Assembly: GCF_014879975.1 (NCBI RefSeq)
Contig: NZ_CP062500.1
Location: 2,666,001-2,730,000 of the forward strand
DNA: 64,000 nt
Direction: 5' to 3'
Source: Vibrio bathopelagicus
GTDB lineage: Bacteria; Pseudomonadota; Gammaproteobacteria; Enterobacterales; Vibrionaceae
Shown: positions 8,856 through 18,635 of the stretch, one piece after another
Layout: every line of letters starts with the position of its first letter
Numbering within the stretch: position 1 is the first letter of the stretch
The notes under the pieces: generated by a model
The model's input: only the letters and a program-made list of their open reading frames with translations
Databases searched by the model: none
Told to the model about the DNA's origin: nothing
Made by a program: the position numbers and the translations under genes

Positions 8856-11672
8856 CTAGTTCTTAAGTAGGGTCAAAGCGTCGTCTACTAACGCTTTTTG
8901 TTGTTTCAAATGTACCGACATATAGCCAACAGCTGGAGACGCTGATGCAGGACGACCTGCGTATTGAATATCAGCACCTACTGGGATAGCAGCTCGGAAA
9001 TTATGTTGGCTACTGTACCAAGCACCTTGGTTTTGTGGCTCTTCTTGACACCAAACGTAATCGACTACATTTGTGTATTGAGCGATTGCAGCTCTCACGT
9101 CCTCGTAAGGGAACGGGTAAAGTTGCTCAATACGCACAATAGCGACATCGTCTTGCTCGTTCTTACGTCTTTGATCAAGCAGGTCAAAGTAAACCTTACC
9201 TGAACAGAATACGACGCGTTTTACGTTCTCAGGAGCCAGATCATCAATTTCTGCGATAGCTGGTTGGAACGTACCGTCTGCAAGATCTTCAAGAGAAGAC
9301 GTACACAGAGGGTGACGAAGCAATGACTTAGGTGACATTACAATCAGTGGACGACGCATTGGTCTAACGACCTGACGACGAATCATGTGGTAAACCTGCG
9401 CTGGCGTTGAAGGAACAACAACCTGCATGTTTTGTTCAGCACACAACTGAAGGTAACGTTCAAGACGAGCAGAAGAGTGCTCAGGGCCTTGACCTTCATA
9501 ACCGTGAGGAAGCAGCATTGTTAGGCCACATAGACGCGCCCACTTTTGCTCACCTGACGAGATGAATTGGTCGATAACAACTTGTGCACCGTTTGCGAAG
9601 TCACCAAATTGTGCTTCCCAAAGGGTTAGACCGCTTGGCTCTGCTGTCGCATAGCCGTACTCAAATGCCAACACAGCTTCTTCTGACAATACCGAGTCAA
9701 ACACTTGGAATGGCCCTTGTTTGTCATGAATGTTCGCAAGAGGAACATATGTGCTTGCGTCAGTTTGGTTATGAAGTACAGAGTGACGGTGGAAGAACGT
9801 ACCACGGCCTGAATCTTGGCCAGAAATACGAATACGCTTTCCGTCATCAACAAGCGTTGCATACGCCAGTGTTTCCGCCATACCCCAGTCGACTTGTTTC
9901 TCGCCATTAATCATGGCAGTACGATCGTTGTACAGTTTATTTACACGGCTCTGAAGCTTGTGACTATCAGGGTACTGACAAATTTTTGAACCCAGCTCTT
10001 TCAGACGCTCGATATCAATTTTGTTGTCCCATTCGATGTTCCAATCATGACCTAGGTATGGAGACCAGTCGACAGAGTGCATTGCCATTGGGCGCCACTC
10101 TTTAACCACAACTTCACCGTGATCAAGAGCATCGCGGTATTCGTTAACGAGTTGAGTTGCAGTATCAATACCAAACTCTCCGCGCTCCATCAGCACATCA
10201 GCGTATAGCTTACGTGGTGTTGGGTGCTTCTTGATTTTTTGGTACATCAAAGGCTGGGTTGCATTAGGCTCATCGGCTTCGTTGTGACCGTGGCGACGGT
10301 AACAAACCAAGTCGATAACCACATCACGTTTAAATGTATTACGGTAATCCAGCGCTAGACGAGCAACAAAAGCAACCGCTTCTGGATCATCTGCATTTAC
10401 GTGGAAAATCGGTGCCTGAACCATCTTAGCGATGTCAGTACAGTACATTGTAGAACGAGTATCGCGAGGGTTAGAGGTTGTGAAACCAACTTGGTTATTC
10501 ACAACGATACGAACCGTACCACCAACACAGAAACCACGAGCAAGTGACATGTTAAATGTCTCTTGCACAACCCCTTGGCCTGCAATTGCAGAATCGCCAT
10601 GGATAGTAATTGGTAGTACTCGGCTGCCATCATTATCGTCTAAGCGATCTTGACGTGCACGAACCGAACCAATAACTACTGGGTTTACGATTTCTAAGTG
10701 TGACGGGTTAAATGCTAATACTAAGTGAACATTCCCACGTGGCGTTGCGAAGTCAGCAGAGAAACCTTGGTGGTATTTCACATCACCGGTTCCCCATGTA
10801 TCGTCGTGCTTACCCGCAAACTCGTCAAATAGGTCTTGTGGCTTTTTACCAAGCACGTTGACCAACATATTTAGACGACCACGGTGAGCCATACCAACAA
10901 CAACTTCACGCATACCTTGACCACCGGCATGACGAATAATTTCCTTCGTCATTGGGATCAACGCATCACCACCTTCCAATGAGAAGCGTTTTGCGCCTGG
11001 GAATTTAGCACCAAGATAGCGCTCAAGACCTTCAGCAGCAGTTAGCTCTTCTAGGAAAGCTTGCTTTTCTTCTTTATCGAAAGAGGGTTGACCAGAAACA
11101 GACTCTAAACGTTGTTGAATCCAACGCTTTTGCTCTGTGTTAGTCATGTGCATGTATTCAGCACCAATCGAACCACAATAAGTTTGCTTTAAAGATTTGT
11201 ACAAATCTCGAAGCACCATCGTCTCTTGGCCAATAGCATAAGAGCCGACATTAAATGTCTCATTGAGGTCATCTTCGGTAAGAGTGTGGAAAGAAGGATC
11301 CAGTTCAGCGACTGTATCTCTTTTCCATAAACCTAGGGGGTCTAGGTTTGCTGCTTGATGCCCTCGGAATCGATAAGCATTAATCAGTTGCAGAACCTTT
11401 ACTTGTTTCGCATCGACATCAGGATCACTAACTTGGACACTGTAATGCTTTGTTTCTTGAGCGAGTCGACGGAAGTATTCACGAACGCGAGAGTGTGGTT
11501 GTTCCACCGTTTCTGAAGCTTGCACAGGCAATTCTTCAAATACGCTTCTCCATTCGTCACTTACCGAGTCGGGGTCACTTAGATACAGTTCGTAGAGTTC
11601 TTCTACGTACGTTGCATTGGCGCCAGCCAAGTGTGAAGACTCGAGCCATGCCTTCATCACGCCGTTGTGCAT
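8856..11672 (-). CDS. sucA: 2-oxoglutarate dehydrogenase E1 component
   Basis: This thiamine-diphosphate-dependent decarboxylase of the 2-oxoglutarate dehydrogenase complex has 938 residues. The N-terminus MHNGVMKAWLESSHLAGANA matches the known E1o start. Other motifs are GMAHRGRLNMLVNVLGK, the GDSAIAGQGVVQET segment, YRRHGHNEADEP, and a C-terminal transketolase-like domain with GYEGQGPEHSSARLERYLQL. The active-site His residues are present. The gene starts after the sdhB terminator-like hairpin, so it may have its own promoter or rely on read-through. Confidence 0.97.
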   Translation of the reverse strand: MHNGVMKAWLESSHLAGANATYVEELYELYLSDPDSVSDEWRSVFEELPVQASETVEQPHSRVREYFRRLAQETKHYSVQVSDPDVDAKQVKVLQLINAYRFRGHQAANLDPLGLWKRDTVAELDPSFHTLTEDDLNETFNVGSYAIGQETMVLRDLYKSLKQTYCGSIGAEYMHMTNTEQKRWIQQRLESVSGQPSFDKEEKQAFLEELTAAEGLERYLGAKFPGAKRFSLEGGDALIPMTKEIIRHAGGQGMREVVVGMAHRGRLNMLVNVLGKKPQDLFDEFAGKHDDTWGTGDVKYHQGFSADFATPRGNVHLVLAFNPSHLEIVNPVVIGSVRARQDRLDDNDGSRVLPITIHGDSAIAGQGVVQETFNMSLARGFCVGGTVRIVVNNQVGFTTSNPRDTRSTMYCTDIAKMVQAPIFHVNADDPEAVAFVARLALDYRNTFKRDVVIDLVCYRRHGHNEADEPNATQPLMYQKIKKHPTPRKLYADVLMERGEFGIDTATQLVNEYRDALDHGEVVVKEWRPMAMHSVDWSPYLGHDWNIEWDNKIDIERLKELGSKICQYPDSHKLQSRVNKLYNDRTAMINGEKQVDWGMAETLAYATLVDDGKRIRISGQDSGRGTFFHRHSVLHNQTDASTYVPLANIHDKQGPFQVFDSVLSEEAVLAFEYGYATAEPSGLTLWEAQFGDFANGAQVVIDQFISSGEQKWARLCGLTMLLPHGYEGQGPEHSSARLERYLQLCAEQNMQVVVPSTPAQVYHMIRRQVVRPMRRPLIVMSPKSLLRHPLCTSSLEDLADGTFQPAIAEIDDLAPENVKRVVFCSGKVYFDLLDQRRKNEQDDVAIVRIEQLYPFPYEDVRAAIAQYTNVVDYVWCQEEPQNQGAWYSSQHNFRAAIPVGADIQYAGRPASASPAVGYMSVHLKQQKALVDDALTLLKN

Positions 11673-11730
11673 ATTTTCCCTTAACCAGTAGTTTTCACGT
11701 TTGCTGCGGTCTATGCCGAGCTATTAAAAG

Positions 11731-11755
11731 GCCGCCCCAAAACTTCTAGGGCGGC
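11731..11755 (-). terminator. Hairpin between sdhB and sucA
   Basis: The stem GCCGCCC/GGGCGGC is followed on the minus strand by CTTTTAATAG. It looks like a rho-independent terminator or attenuator separating sdhCDAB from sucAB, although both lie on the same strand and only 97 bases apart. Confidence 0.65.
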
Positions 11756-11769
11756 AATTTTTATATAAC

Positions 11770-12489
11770 TTAAACCGAACGATTCACTAGCATGGTCTTG
11801 ATGTGACCAATCGCTTTCGTCGGATTTAATCCCTTAGGACAAACACTTACACAATTCATGATGCCATGGCAACGAAAAACGCTAAATGCATCATCAAGAT
11901 CGGACAGACGTTCGTCTGTCGCCGTATCTCGGCTATCTATTAGCCAACGGTATGCTGCAAGTAGGCCAGCTGGTCCGATGAACTTATCTGGATTCCACCA
12001 AAATGATGGGCATGAAGTCGTACAACATGCACACATAATACATTCATACAAACCATCTAAATGAGCGCGCTCATCAGGGCTTTGTAGGTTTTCACGAGCC
12101 GGTGGCACATTGCCATCAGACACTAAGAACGGCTTAACTTTTTCGTAGTTATCGTAGAACTGAGTCATATCTACGATTAAATCACGCACAACAGGCAAAC
12201 CTGGAAGTGGGCGAATTACGATCTTATCTTGGCCAGAAAGTGCAGACAGTGGCGTGATACACGCCAATCCGTTTTTACCATTCATGTTCAAGCCATCGGA
12301 ACCACATACACCTTCACGGCATGAACGACGGAATGAAATGGTTGGATCTTGCTCTTTCAAAAGAATAAGCGCGTCCAAAAGCATCATGTCAGAACCTTCT
12401 TCCACCTCTAGGGTGTACTCTTTCATGTAAGGCTTCTGGTCCACATCTGGGTTGTAACGGTATAAAGAGAAATTCAGTTTCATGGTCAT
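11770..12489 (-). CDS. sdhB: Succinate dehydrogenase iron-sulfur subunit
   Basis: This electron-transfer subunit of complex II sits on the cytoplasmic side of the inner membrane. The 239 residues hold three cluster motifs: the [2Fe-2S] set CREGVCGSDG with a further Cys near residue 76, the [4Fe-4S] set CIMCACCTTSCPSFWW near residue 150, and the [3Fe-4S] set CHGIMNCVSVCPKGLNP near residue 207. It is 6 bases from sdhA and is the last sdh gene. Confidence 0.97.
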   Translation of the reverse strand: MTMKLNFSLYRYNPDVDQKPYMKEYTLEVEEGSDMMLLDALILLKEQDPTISFRRSCREGVCGSDGLNMNGKNGLACITPLSALSGQDKIVIRPLPGLPVVRDLIVDMTQFYDNYEKVKPFLVSDGNVPPARENLQSPDERAHLDGLYECIMCACCTTSCPSFWWNPDKFIGPAGLLAAYRWLIDSRDTATDERLSDLDDAFSVFRCHGIMNCVSVCPKGLNPTKAIGHIKTMLVNRSV

Positions 12490-12495
12490 GTCTCC

Positions 12496-14262
12496 TTAGT
12501 ACGTACGTGCTTTCGGCGGGAATGCTTCACGATGGATAGGTTCCATGTTCACGCCACGCTTAGTCATACTTTCTGATTCAGGGTTGTAAAGTGAGTGACA
12601 TAGCCATTGCTCATCATCACGATCTGGGAAGTCAAAACGAGCATGCGCTCCACGACTCTCTGTACGGAAGTTTGCTGCAACCGCGGTTGCGAATGCCGTT
12701 TCCATCAAGTTTTCAAGCTCTAAACACTCAATACGTTGCGTGTTGAACTCTGTCGACTTATCAGAAAGGTGTGCGTTCTTAAGACGCTCACGAATCACTT
12801 TCAGCTCTTCTAAGCCGTCAGCCATCGCTTTGCCTTCACGGAATACAGAGAAGTTGTTCTGCATACATTGCTGAAGGTCTTTACGAATTACCGCAGGGTC
12901 TTCACCGTCAGTACTGTTTTCCCAACGATTGTAGCGCTCTAATGAACGTTCAATGTCGGCTTCAGTTGCAGGTTTTGCTTCAGCTTGCTTGTTCAAAGTC
13001 TCACCAAGGTGAAGACCTGTAGCACGACCGAACACAACCAAATCAAGTAGCGAGTTGCCACCTAGACGGTTTGCACCGTGTACTGATACTGAAGCGATTT
13101 CGCCACAAGCGAATAGACCTTGAATTTCAACGTCTGAGCCGTCTTCAGTTTGTTTAATTGCTTGACCAGAAACCTGTGTTGGAACACCGCCCATCATGTA
13201 GTGACATGTTGGGATTACAGGAATTGGTTCTTTAACAGGATCAACGTGAGCGAAGGTACGAGAAAGCTCACATACACCCGGCAGACGAGATTCAAGCGTC
13301 TCTTTACCTAGGTGATCAAGTTTCAGCTTGATGTGTGGACCCCATGGACCATCACAACCACGACCTTCACGAATCTCAACCATCATCGAACGAGCTACAA
13401 CATCACGACCTGCTAAATCTTTAGCATTTGGAGCATAACGTTCCATGAAGCGCTCGCCGTCTTTATTGAGAAGGTAACCACCTTCACCACGACAACCTTC
13501 TGTTACCAAAACACCTGCGCCAGCGATACCCGTTGGGTGGAACTGCCACATTTCGATGTCTTGCATTGGAACGCCAGCACGAATCGCCATACCAACACCG
13601 TCACCAGTATTGATGTGTGCATTGGTTGTAGAAGCGTAGATTCGACCAGCACCACCCGTTGCTAGGATCGTTGCTTTTGCTTTGAAATAGCATACTTCGC
13701 CTGTTTCCATACAAAGTGCAGTAGTACCTAAAATGGCACCGTCTTCATTTTTCACAAGGTCAAGAGCATACCACTCAGAGAATACGGTAGTTTTATGCTT
13801 GATGTTTTGCTGGTACAGCGTGTGTAGCAATGCGTGACCAGTACGGTCAGCTGCAGCTGCTGTACGAGCCGCTTGCTCACCACCAAAATTCTTAGATTGG
13901 CCACCAAACGGACGTTGGTAAATACTACCGTTATCGAAGCGAGAAAATGGAAGACCCATTTTTTCTAATTCGATAACCGACTCAGGGCCATTTTTACACA
14001 TGTATTCGATAGCATCTTGGTCGCCGATGTAATCAGAACCTTTAACCGTATCGTACATGTGTTGTTCCCAGTGATCTTCATGCGCATTACCAAGAGCAAC
14101 GGTGATACCACCTTGCGCAGACACAGTATGAGAACGAGTTGGGAAAACTTTAGAAAGCAACGCACAAGATAGGCCTTGCTCAGAAATTTGTAGCGCGGCG
14201 CGCATACCAGCACCACCAGCGCCGATTACTACAGCATCAAACTCACGAACAGGAATAGTCAC
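12496..14262 (-). CDS. sdhA: Succinate dehydrogenase flavoprotein subunit
   Basis: The catalytic subunit of complex II oxidises succinate to fumarate. The 588 residues begin with an FAD-binding [11 protein letters not shown] motif (about residues 14-24). The segment [10 protein letters not shown] carries the His that binds FAD covalently near residue 45. The active-site HPTGI and the late [18 protein letters not shown] motif are present. It abuts sdhD without a gap and precedes sdhB, the standard CDAB order. Confidence 0.97.
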   Translation of the reverse strand: MTIPVREFDAVVIGAGGAGMRAALQISEQGLSCALLSKVFPTRSHTVSAQGGITVALGNAHEDHWEQHMYDTVKGSDYIGDQDAIEYMCKNGPESVIELEKMGLPFSRFDNGSIYQRPFGGQSKNFGGEQAARTAAAADRTGHALLHTLYQQNIKHKTTVFSEWYALDLVKNEDGAILGTTALCMETGEVCYFKAKATILATGGAGRIYASTTNAHINTGDGVGMAIRAGVPMQDIEMWQFHPTGIAGAGVLVTEGCRGEGGYLLNKDGERFMERYAPNAKDLAGRDVVARSMMVEIREGRGCDGPWGPHIKLKLDHLGKETLESRLPGVCELSRTFAHVDPVKEPIPVIPTCHYMMGGVPTQVSGQAIKQTEDGSDVEIQGLFACGEIASVSVHGANRLGGNSLLDLVVFGRATGLHLGETLNKQAEAKPATEADIERSLERYNRWENSTDGEDPAVIRKDLQQCMQNNFSVFREGKAMADGLEELKVIRERLKNAHLSDKSTEFNTQRIECLELENLMETAFATAVAANFRTESRGAHARFDFPDRDDEQWLCHSLYNPESESMTKRGVNMEPIHREAFPPKARTY

Positions 14263-14610
14263 TTACGCACCCCACAAAATAAACAGACCAGAGAAGAAAT
14301 ATCCTAGAAGAACCGCAACAACACCGACTTGAAGACCAACGCGCAATTTTGCACATTTGATGTAGTCAGTTAGTACTTGCCACAAGCCGATCCACGCGTG
14401 AACCAAAATTGAAGTAAGCGCTAACATGGTGAACACTTTAGTGAAAGTACCACCAAAGAATTGCGTCCAAGATGCGTAAGAAATATCACCTGAGAAAGCA
14501 CAGAAGCTCACTAGGTAGATAGTGTAAAGCGTCATAATGATGGCTGTTGCACGAATCAATAGATAATCATGCACACCATTACGACCAAAAGTAGAAACGT
14601 TGTTTACCAT
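14263..14610 (-). CDS. sdhD: Succinate dehydrogenase membrane anchor subunit SdhD
   Basis: This small hydrophobic anchor has 115 residues and three membrane segments. It helps bind heme b and ubiquinone and tethers SdhAB to the inner membrane. The segment ILVHAWIGLWQVLTDYI, near residues 67-83, contains the expected heme-ligand His. It overlaps the end of sdhC by 7 bases, so translation is likely coupled. Confidence 0.94.
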   Translation of the reverse strand: MVNNVSTFGRNGVHDYLLIRATAIIMTLYTIYLVSFCAFSGDISYASWTQFFGGTFTKVFTMLALTSILVHAWIGLWQVLTDYIKCAKLRVGLQVGVVAVLLGYFFSGLFILWGA

Positions 14611-14996
14611 ACTAAGATCCCCGCTAGTAGAGACAATACCGCTGTTGCTGCGAATGCAACCTTCGCGCTCTTAGCGCCAGATTCCAGCTCTTCAAAGTGA
14701 CCAAGGTCCATAAGAAGGTGACGAATACCACCAGCAATGTGGTAAGCCAAAGCGGTTAAAATGCCCCACAGAATAAACTTCACGAAGAAACCGTCGACAA
14801 TGTCGCTAGCTTCCATAAAGCCTACAGGGGAAGAGAGGGAAATGGATAGTAACCAAAGCAGAATTCCGATCGCAACAAAAGTAATCACCCCAGACACACG
14901 GTGTAGGATGGAAGCTATTGCTGTGATAGGAAAGTGGATGGTCTGTAAATCTAAATTAACAGGTCTTGTCTTTCTTTCTTTCACGGGCTCGCTCAC
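14604..14996 (-). CDS. sdhC: Succinate dehydrogenase cytochrome b556 subunit SdhC
   Basis: The first gene of sdhCDAB encodes 130 residues with three membrane helices. The N-terminal block RPVNLDLQTIHFPITAIASI is highly typical, and AYHIAGGIRHLLMDLG carries the heme ligand His. The start codon is GTG at 14996, supported by GGAG four bases upstream and by the family N-terminus. The gene diverges from gltA, and the 414-base shared region carries an ArcA-like sequence. Confidence 0.94.
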   Translation of the reverse strand: MSEPVKERKTRPVNLDLQTIHFPITAIASILHRVSGVITFVAIGILLWLLSISLSSPVGFMEASDIVDGFFVKFILWGILTALAYHIAGGIRHLLMDLGHFEELESGAKSAKVAFAATAVLSLLAGILVW

Positions 14997-15410
14997 TCAG
15001 CTCCATTGAGCATGATGGTCATTAAATAACCTTATGTATTGTTATGGACAAAATTTGATTGCAAACCGTCAAAATTTAACATTAACTTAACAAATAACGT
15101 AAGTTGAGCCTTAGATAATTGTAAAATAATTGTTAATCGCTAGGTTTCTGAAGACACCTCACATTTCTTCTTAGCCTTGCATTTATAAGGTTTTAACCAA
15201 ACTTTTCAGCGCCACTATACGGCTGGCAACATTCTAATACAATTGATGCAACAAATAATGCTACACAGAACAGATTTTTAACGAATTTAATGTAAAAAAC
15301 ACTAACAAGTGCACACAAAGCTGCAGAAAAATTGACTTTCTCACGTAAGACCAGTAAAAAAATGGCACATAAACATCCTGGACGGATTAATAATAACAAA
15401 GGAGATTGTT
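14997..15410. promoter_or_regulatory. Divergent sdhC/gltA control region with an ArcA-like box
   Basis: This AT-rich 414-base region holds the promoters of both TCA operons. On the minus strand, 15091-15075 reads GTTAAGTTAATGTTAAA. These repeated GTTAA units resemble the ArcA direct-repeat consensus, about 80 bases upstream of sdhC. I found no convincing CRP site. gltA has an AAGGAGAT-type ribosome site at about 15400. An in-frame stretch on the minus strand inside this region does not look like a gene. Confidence 0.45.
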
Positions 15411-16700
15411 ATGGCGGATAAGAAAGCTACCCTTCATATTGAAGGTCAAGCACCGATCGAATTGCCGATTACAGAAGGTGTACTTGGTACTCCAGTCATC
15501 GACGTTCGTACACTAGGTTCTAATGGTTTTTTCACTTTTGATCCTGGTTTTCTTGCCACTGCATCTTGTGAATCGCAAATAACTTATATTGACGGTGGAA
15601 AAGGTATCCTTCTACACCGTGGTTATCCAATTGATCAACTGGCCAACAACGCTGATTACTTAGAAGTTTGTTACATTCTTTTATACGGCGAAGCTCCTTC
15701 TCGAGCTCAATACGAAGAGTTCAAGACGACTGTCACGCGTCACACCATGGTTCATGAGCAAATTGCTAGTTTCTTCCACGGCTTCCGCCGTGATGCTCAC
15801 CCAATGGCTGTTATGTGTGGTGTGGTAGGTGCGCTTGCTGCGTTCTATCATGATTCATTAGATGTTAATAACGACACACACCGTGAAATTGCGGCATACC
15901 GCCTAATTTCAAAAATGCCAACACTGGCTGCAATGTGTTACAAATATTCTATCGGTCAACCATTTATCTACCCGCGCAATGACCTAGGCTACGCAGAAAA
16001 CTTCCTACACATGATGTATGCAAACCCATGTGAAGAATATGAAGTAAACCCTGTTGTTGCTCGCGCAATGGACAAAATCTTTACGTTACATGCTGATCAC
16101 GAACAGAACGCTTCAACGTCAACAGTTCGTTTAGCAGGTTCTTCGGGTGCAAACCCATTTGCCTGTATTGCGGCTGGTATCGCTTCTTTGTGGGGCCCTG
16201 CTCACGGTGGTGCTAATGAAGCTTGCCTAATGATGCTTGAAGAGATCGGTAGCGTAGACAACATTGAAGAATACGTAGCAAAAGCAAAAGACAAAGATGA
16301 CCCATTCCGCCTAATGGGCTTTGGTCACCGTGTCTACAAGAACTACGATCCACGTGCAACGGTAATGCGTGAAGCGTGTCACGAAGTACTTAAAGAGCTA
16401 AACATTCAAGATCCACTACTTGACGTAGCAATGGAACTTGAGCGCATCGCTCTTTCTGATGAGTACTTTGTATCGAAGAAACTATACCCGAACGTAGATT
16501 TCTACTCAGGTATCATTCTGAAAGCGATTGGCATTCCTGTATCAATGTTCACAGTAATCTTCGCGATGTCTCGTACTATCGGTTGGATTGCACACTGGAA
16601 CGAAATGCACAGCGATCCGACGAACCGTATCGGTCGTCCTCGTCAATTGTACACTGGTGAAGAACAGCGTGATTTCCAAGCTCTACACGAGCGCGAATAG
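15411..16700 (+). CDS. gltA: Citrate synthase
   Basis: This enzyme starts the TCA cycle by condensing oxaloacetate with acetyl-CoA. The 429-residue product is of the large hexameric type found in gammaproteobacteria. It has the catalytic region [14 protein letters not shown], the His/Asp motif [14 protein letters not shown], and a C-terminal [17 protein letters not shown] strong ribosome site (AAGGAG) precedes the ATG. It diverges from sdhC, as in E. coli, and is followed by a strong terminator. Confidence 0.98.
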   Translation: MADKKATLHIEGQAPIELPITEGVLGTPVIDVRTLGSNGFFTFDPGFLATASCESQITYIDGGKGILLHRGYPIDQLANNADYLEVCYILLYGEAPSRAQYEEFKTTVTRHTMVHEQIASFFHGFRRDAHPMAVMCGVVGALAAFYHDSLDVNNDTHREIAAYRLISKMPTLAAMCYKYSIGQPFIYPRNDLGYAENFLHMMYANPCEEYEVNPVVARAMDKIFTLHADHEQNASTSTVRLAGSSGANPFACIAAGIASLWGPAHGGANEACLMMLEEIGSVDNIEEYVAKAKDKDDPFRLMGFGHRVYKNYDPRATVMREACHEVLKELNIQDPLLDVAMELERIALSDEYFVSKKLYPNVDFYSGIILKAIGIPVSMFTVIFAMSRTIGWIAHWNEMHSDPTNRIGRPRQLYTGEEQRDFQALHERE

Positions 16701-16734
16701 TAAGGTTTAGACTTTTCTAATCGATTAAAATCAA

Positions 16735-16764
16735 AAAGGGTTGATGTATTAACATCAACCCTTT
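16735..16764 (+). terminator. Terminator of gltA
   Basis: The 13-bp stem AAAGGGTTGATGT / ACATCAACCCTTT has a 4-base loop and is followed by a T-run. The preceding A-run lets it also serve the convergent Nif3-like gene. Confidence 0.9.
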
Positions 16765-16836
16765 TTTGTCTTTCAAGATTTTCTACCACTTCAATGAAGC
16801 TACAAATATCCAGACAAGCATAAACTCTCAGTGTGG

Positions 16837-17595
16837 CTATACAGGATTATCAATATCGATAAATTCAACATCTAAACCATGCTCTTTCTCTAGCCACTCA
16901 CCTAATGCCTTCACGCCATAACGTTCTGTTGCATGGTGGCCTGCCGCAAAGTAATGAATATCTTGCTCACGTGCTGAGTACGTTGTTCGCTCTGAGATCT
17001 CACCAGAGATAAACGCATCAATGCCTTGAGAAGCCGCTAACTCAATGTAGTCTTGACCACCACCGGTACACCAACCGACAGTAGTAATCAATTTATCTTG
17101 GTTTTCTGGAGTAATGTGTAACGGCTTACGGTTCAAAGCTTGGTCAATCTTTTCTGCGAACTCAGCACCTGTCATTGCCGTTTTCAACTTACCGAACATC
17201 GCAACAGATTGTGGGTGCCCTTCTAAACCGCCTTCGACTTCGATATCAAGCAATTCAGCAAGCTTAGCGTTGTTACCTAACTCAGGATGAATATCAAGAG
17301 GCAAGTGGTAACCCAAAAGGTTAATGTCGTTTTTAATCAAAGTTCGAATGCGCTTGCCTTTCATACCACGAATCGCTTCTGACTCACCTTTCCAAAAGAA
17401 ACCATGATGCACGAGCAAAGCGTCTGCATTCAGCTCTACAGCTCTGTCTATAAGTGCTTGCGAGGCAGTGACACCGGTAACGATGCGCTTTACTTCTGAC
17501 GCACCTTCAACCTGTAAACCATTCGGGCAGTAATCTTTAATCTGCTGTGGTTGCAGTTTTTCGTTAAGTAGCTTTTCTAATTGTAAGTTATTCAT
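16837..17595 (-). CDS. Nif3-like dinuclear metal center protein (YbgI family)
   Basis: The 252-residue product belongs to the Nif3/YbgI family of toroidal hexamers with a two-metal site. Visible signs are the YCPNGLQVEG start region, the metal ligands in LLVHHGFFW (about residues 60-68), DIHPELGNNAKLA, and the C-terminal metal segment AAGHHATERYGVKALGEWL. The family is often annotated as GTP cyclohydrolase 1 type 2 homolog, but the physiological substrate is not established, so I do not assign one. It is a single gene, convergent with gltA and divergent from the DUF1853 gene. Confidence 0.9.
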   Translation of the reverse strand: MNNLQLEKLLNEKLQPQQIKDYCPNGLQVEGASEVKRIVTGVTASQALIDRAVELNADALLVHHGFFWKGESEAIRGMKGKRIRTLIKNDINLLGYHLPLDIHPELGNNAKLAELLDIEVEGGLEGHPQSVAMFGKLKTAMTGAEFAEKIDQALNRKPLHITPENQDKLITTVGWCTGGGQDYIELAASQGIDAFISGEISERTTYSAREQDIHYFAAGHHATERYGVKALGEWLEKEHGLDVEFIDIDNPV

Positions 17596-17745
17596 TTTTA
17601 TTTCCAGCTTACCTTTATAATAACGTCGTTATATCAATTTACGGGTAGAATGTCGAAAGCCCCAAGGCTATGTTTATAAAGAGCTACATTTATGAAGAAC
17701 TGAGCTCTTTATAAAAAACAGATGATTGAAGTTTATGAGGAATAG

Positions 17746-18504
17746 ATGACAGCACTGCAACGTTTTTACCAATGGGTTATCGACTCGCCACCGTTACTGG
17801 AAATCAAACCACCCGTTTCTGATCTCAGAGCCTTCTCAAGCCCTCATACCATCGATTCATCACATACATACAATGGTAATCCTAGGCTAGGTTTCCTATA
17901 CCAGCATCTATGTGAACAAGTCATCGTTGCTTCGGATAATTATTCGATCAAGTACGATGAGATTCAGATTAATGTTGAGGGGAGAACACTCGGTGCTATC
18001 GACTTTATTCTCGAAGAACAGAGCAGCCGAAATCTGCAACATTGGGAAGTGGCGATTAAGTTCTACCTACTCCATCAACAGACATGGTTTGGTCCTAACT
18101 CTCACGACCAATTGGATAAGAAGCTCGATCGAATGCTTAGCCACCAGCTGGGTATGTCGTCTTCAACAGCCTTTGTTGAGCAATATCCAAAGATCGACGT
18201 CGACTCAAAGCACCTTTTGATGCAAGGTCGTCTATATACCAACCCATTCTTAGATCAAAAAGTACCTACTGAATGTTTGGGTTACGACATTAATTCAAGC
18301 CAAATCAACGGTTTTTGGTGTTATCAAAACCAAGCCCATTTAATTACTGAAGTGCTCTATCCTCTCACCAAAGAACAATGGGCAGCTGGCACTGATGACT
18401 TCACCTGTGAACCTATCACCGCGTTCGGTGACCGCTTCGTTCATGGGCAAACCAAATCAGGGCAGTTTTGGTTTGTGATGCCACAAAGTTGGCCGCACGG
18501 ATAA
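17746..18504 (+). CDS. DUF1853 family protein
   Basis: The 252-residue protein matches what I know of DUF1853. It has an N-terminal QWVIDSPPLL segment, then LGFLYQHLCEQVI, and an acidic/Lys core (GAIDFILEEQ ... WEVAIKFYLL) that resembles a PD-(D/E)xK nuclease fold. The nuclease idea is an inference from that core pattern (D-x(n)-E-x-K: IDFIL and EVAIKF), not a demonstrated function. No signal peptide or membrane segment is seen. It stands alone, followed by a terminator shared with pgm. Confidence 0.75.
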   Translation: MTALQRFYQWVIDSPPLLEIKPPVSDLRAFSSPHTIDSSHTYNGNPRLGFLYQHLCEQVIVASDNYSIKYDEIQINVEGRTLGAIDFILEEQSSRNLQHWEVAIKFYLLHQQTWFGPNSHDQLDKKLDRMLSHQLGMSSSTAFVEQYPKIDVDSKHLLMQGRLYTNPFLDQKVPTECLGYDINSSQINGFWCYQNQAHLITEVLYPLTKEQWAAGTDDFTCEPITAFGDRFVHGQTKSGQFWFVMPQSWPHG

Positions 18505-18566
18505 TCTACTTAGTTGCTTAGCAATTAAACTACTTAGCCTTAGCCGCTTTACCCACAAACTGATAA

Positions 18567-18598
18567 AAAAAGGGCTGATGCTTTCACATCAACCCTTT
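18567..18598. terminator. Bidirectional terminator between the DUF1853 gene and pgm
   Basis: The stem AAAGGGCTGATG / CATCAACCCTTT contains one internal mismatch and has A-rich left and T-rich right flanks. It lies between convergent genes. Confidence 0.75.
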
Positions 18599-18635
18599 CA
18601 CTATTTACTTGATGACTCTACTAATCTGTATTCGA

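Noticed and set aside
8182..8859. A 225-residue open frame opposite sucB
   Set aside because: It is the antisense reading of the sucB coding sequence. The Ala/Ser/Arg-rich composition is what codon bias gives in that frame.
15193..15399. A 68-residue hydrophobic open frame on the minus strand upstream of gltA
   Set aside because: It overlaps the gltA promoter area, starts with no ribosome site and has the AT-rich bias of noncoding DNA. Its Cys- and Leu-rich product is not a known small protein.
14997..15410. A CRP site upstream of sdhC or gltA
   Set aside because: No TGTGA-N6-TCACA match of useful quality was found; only the ArcA-like repeats were retained.
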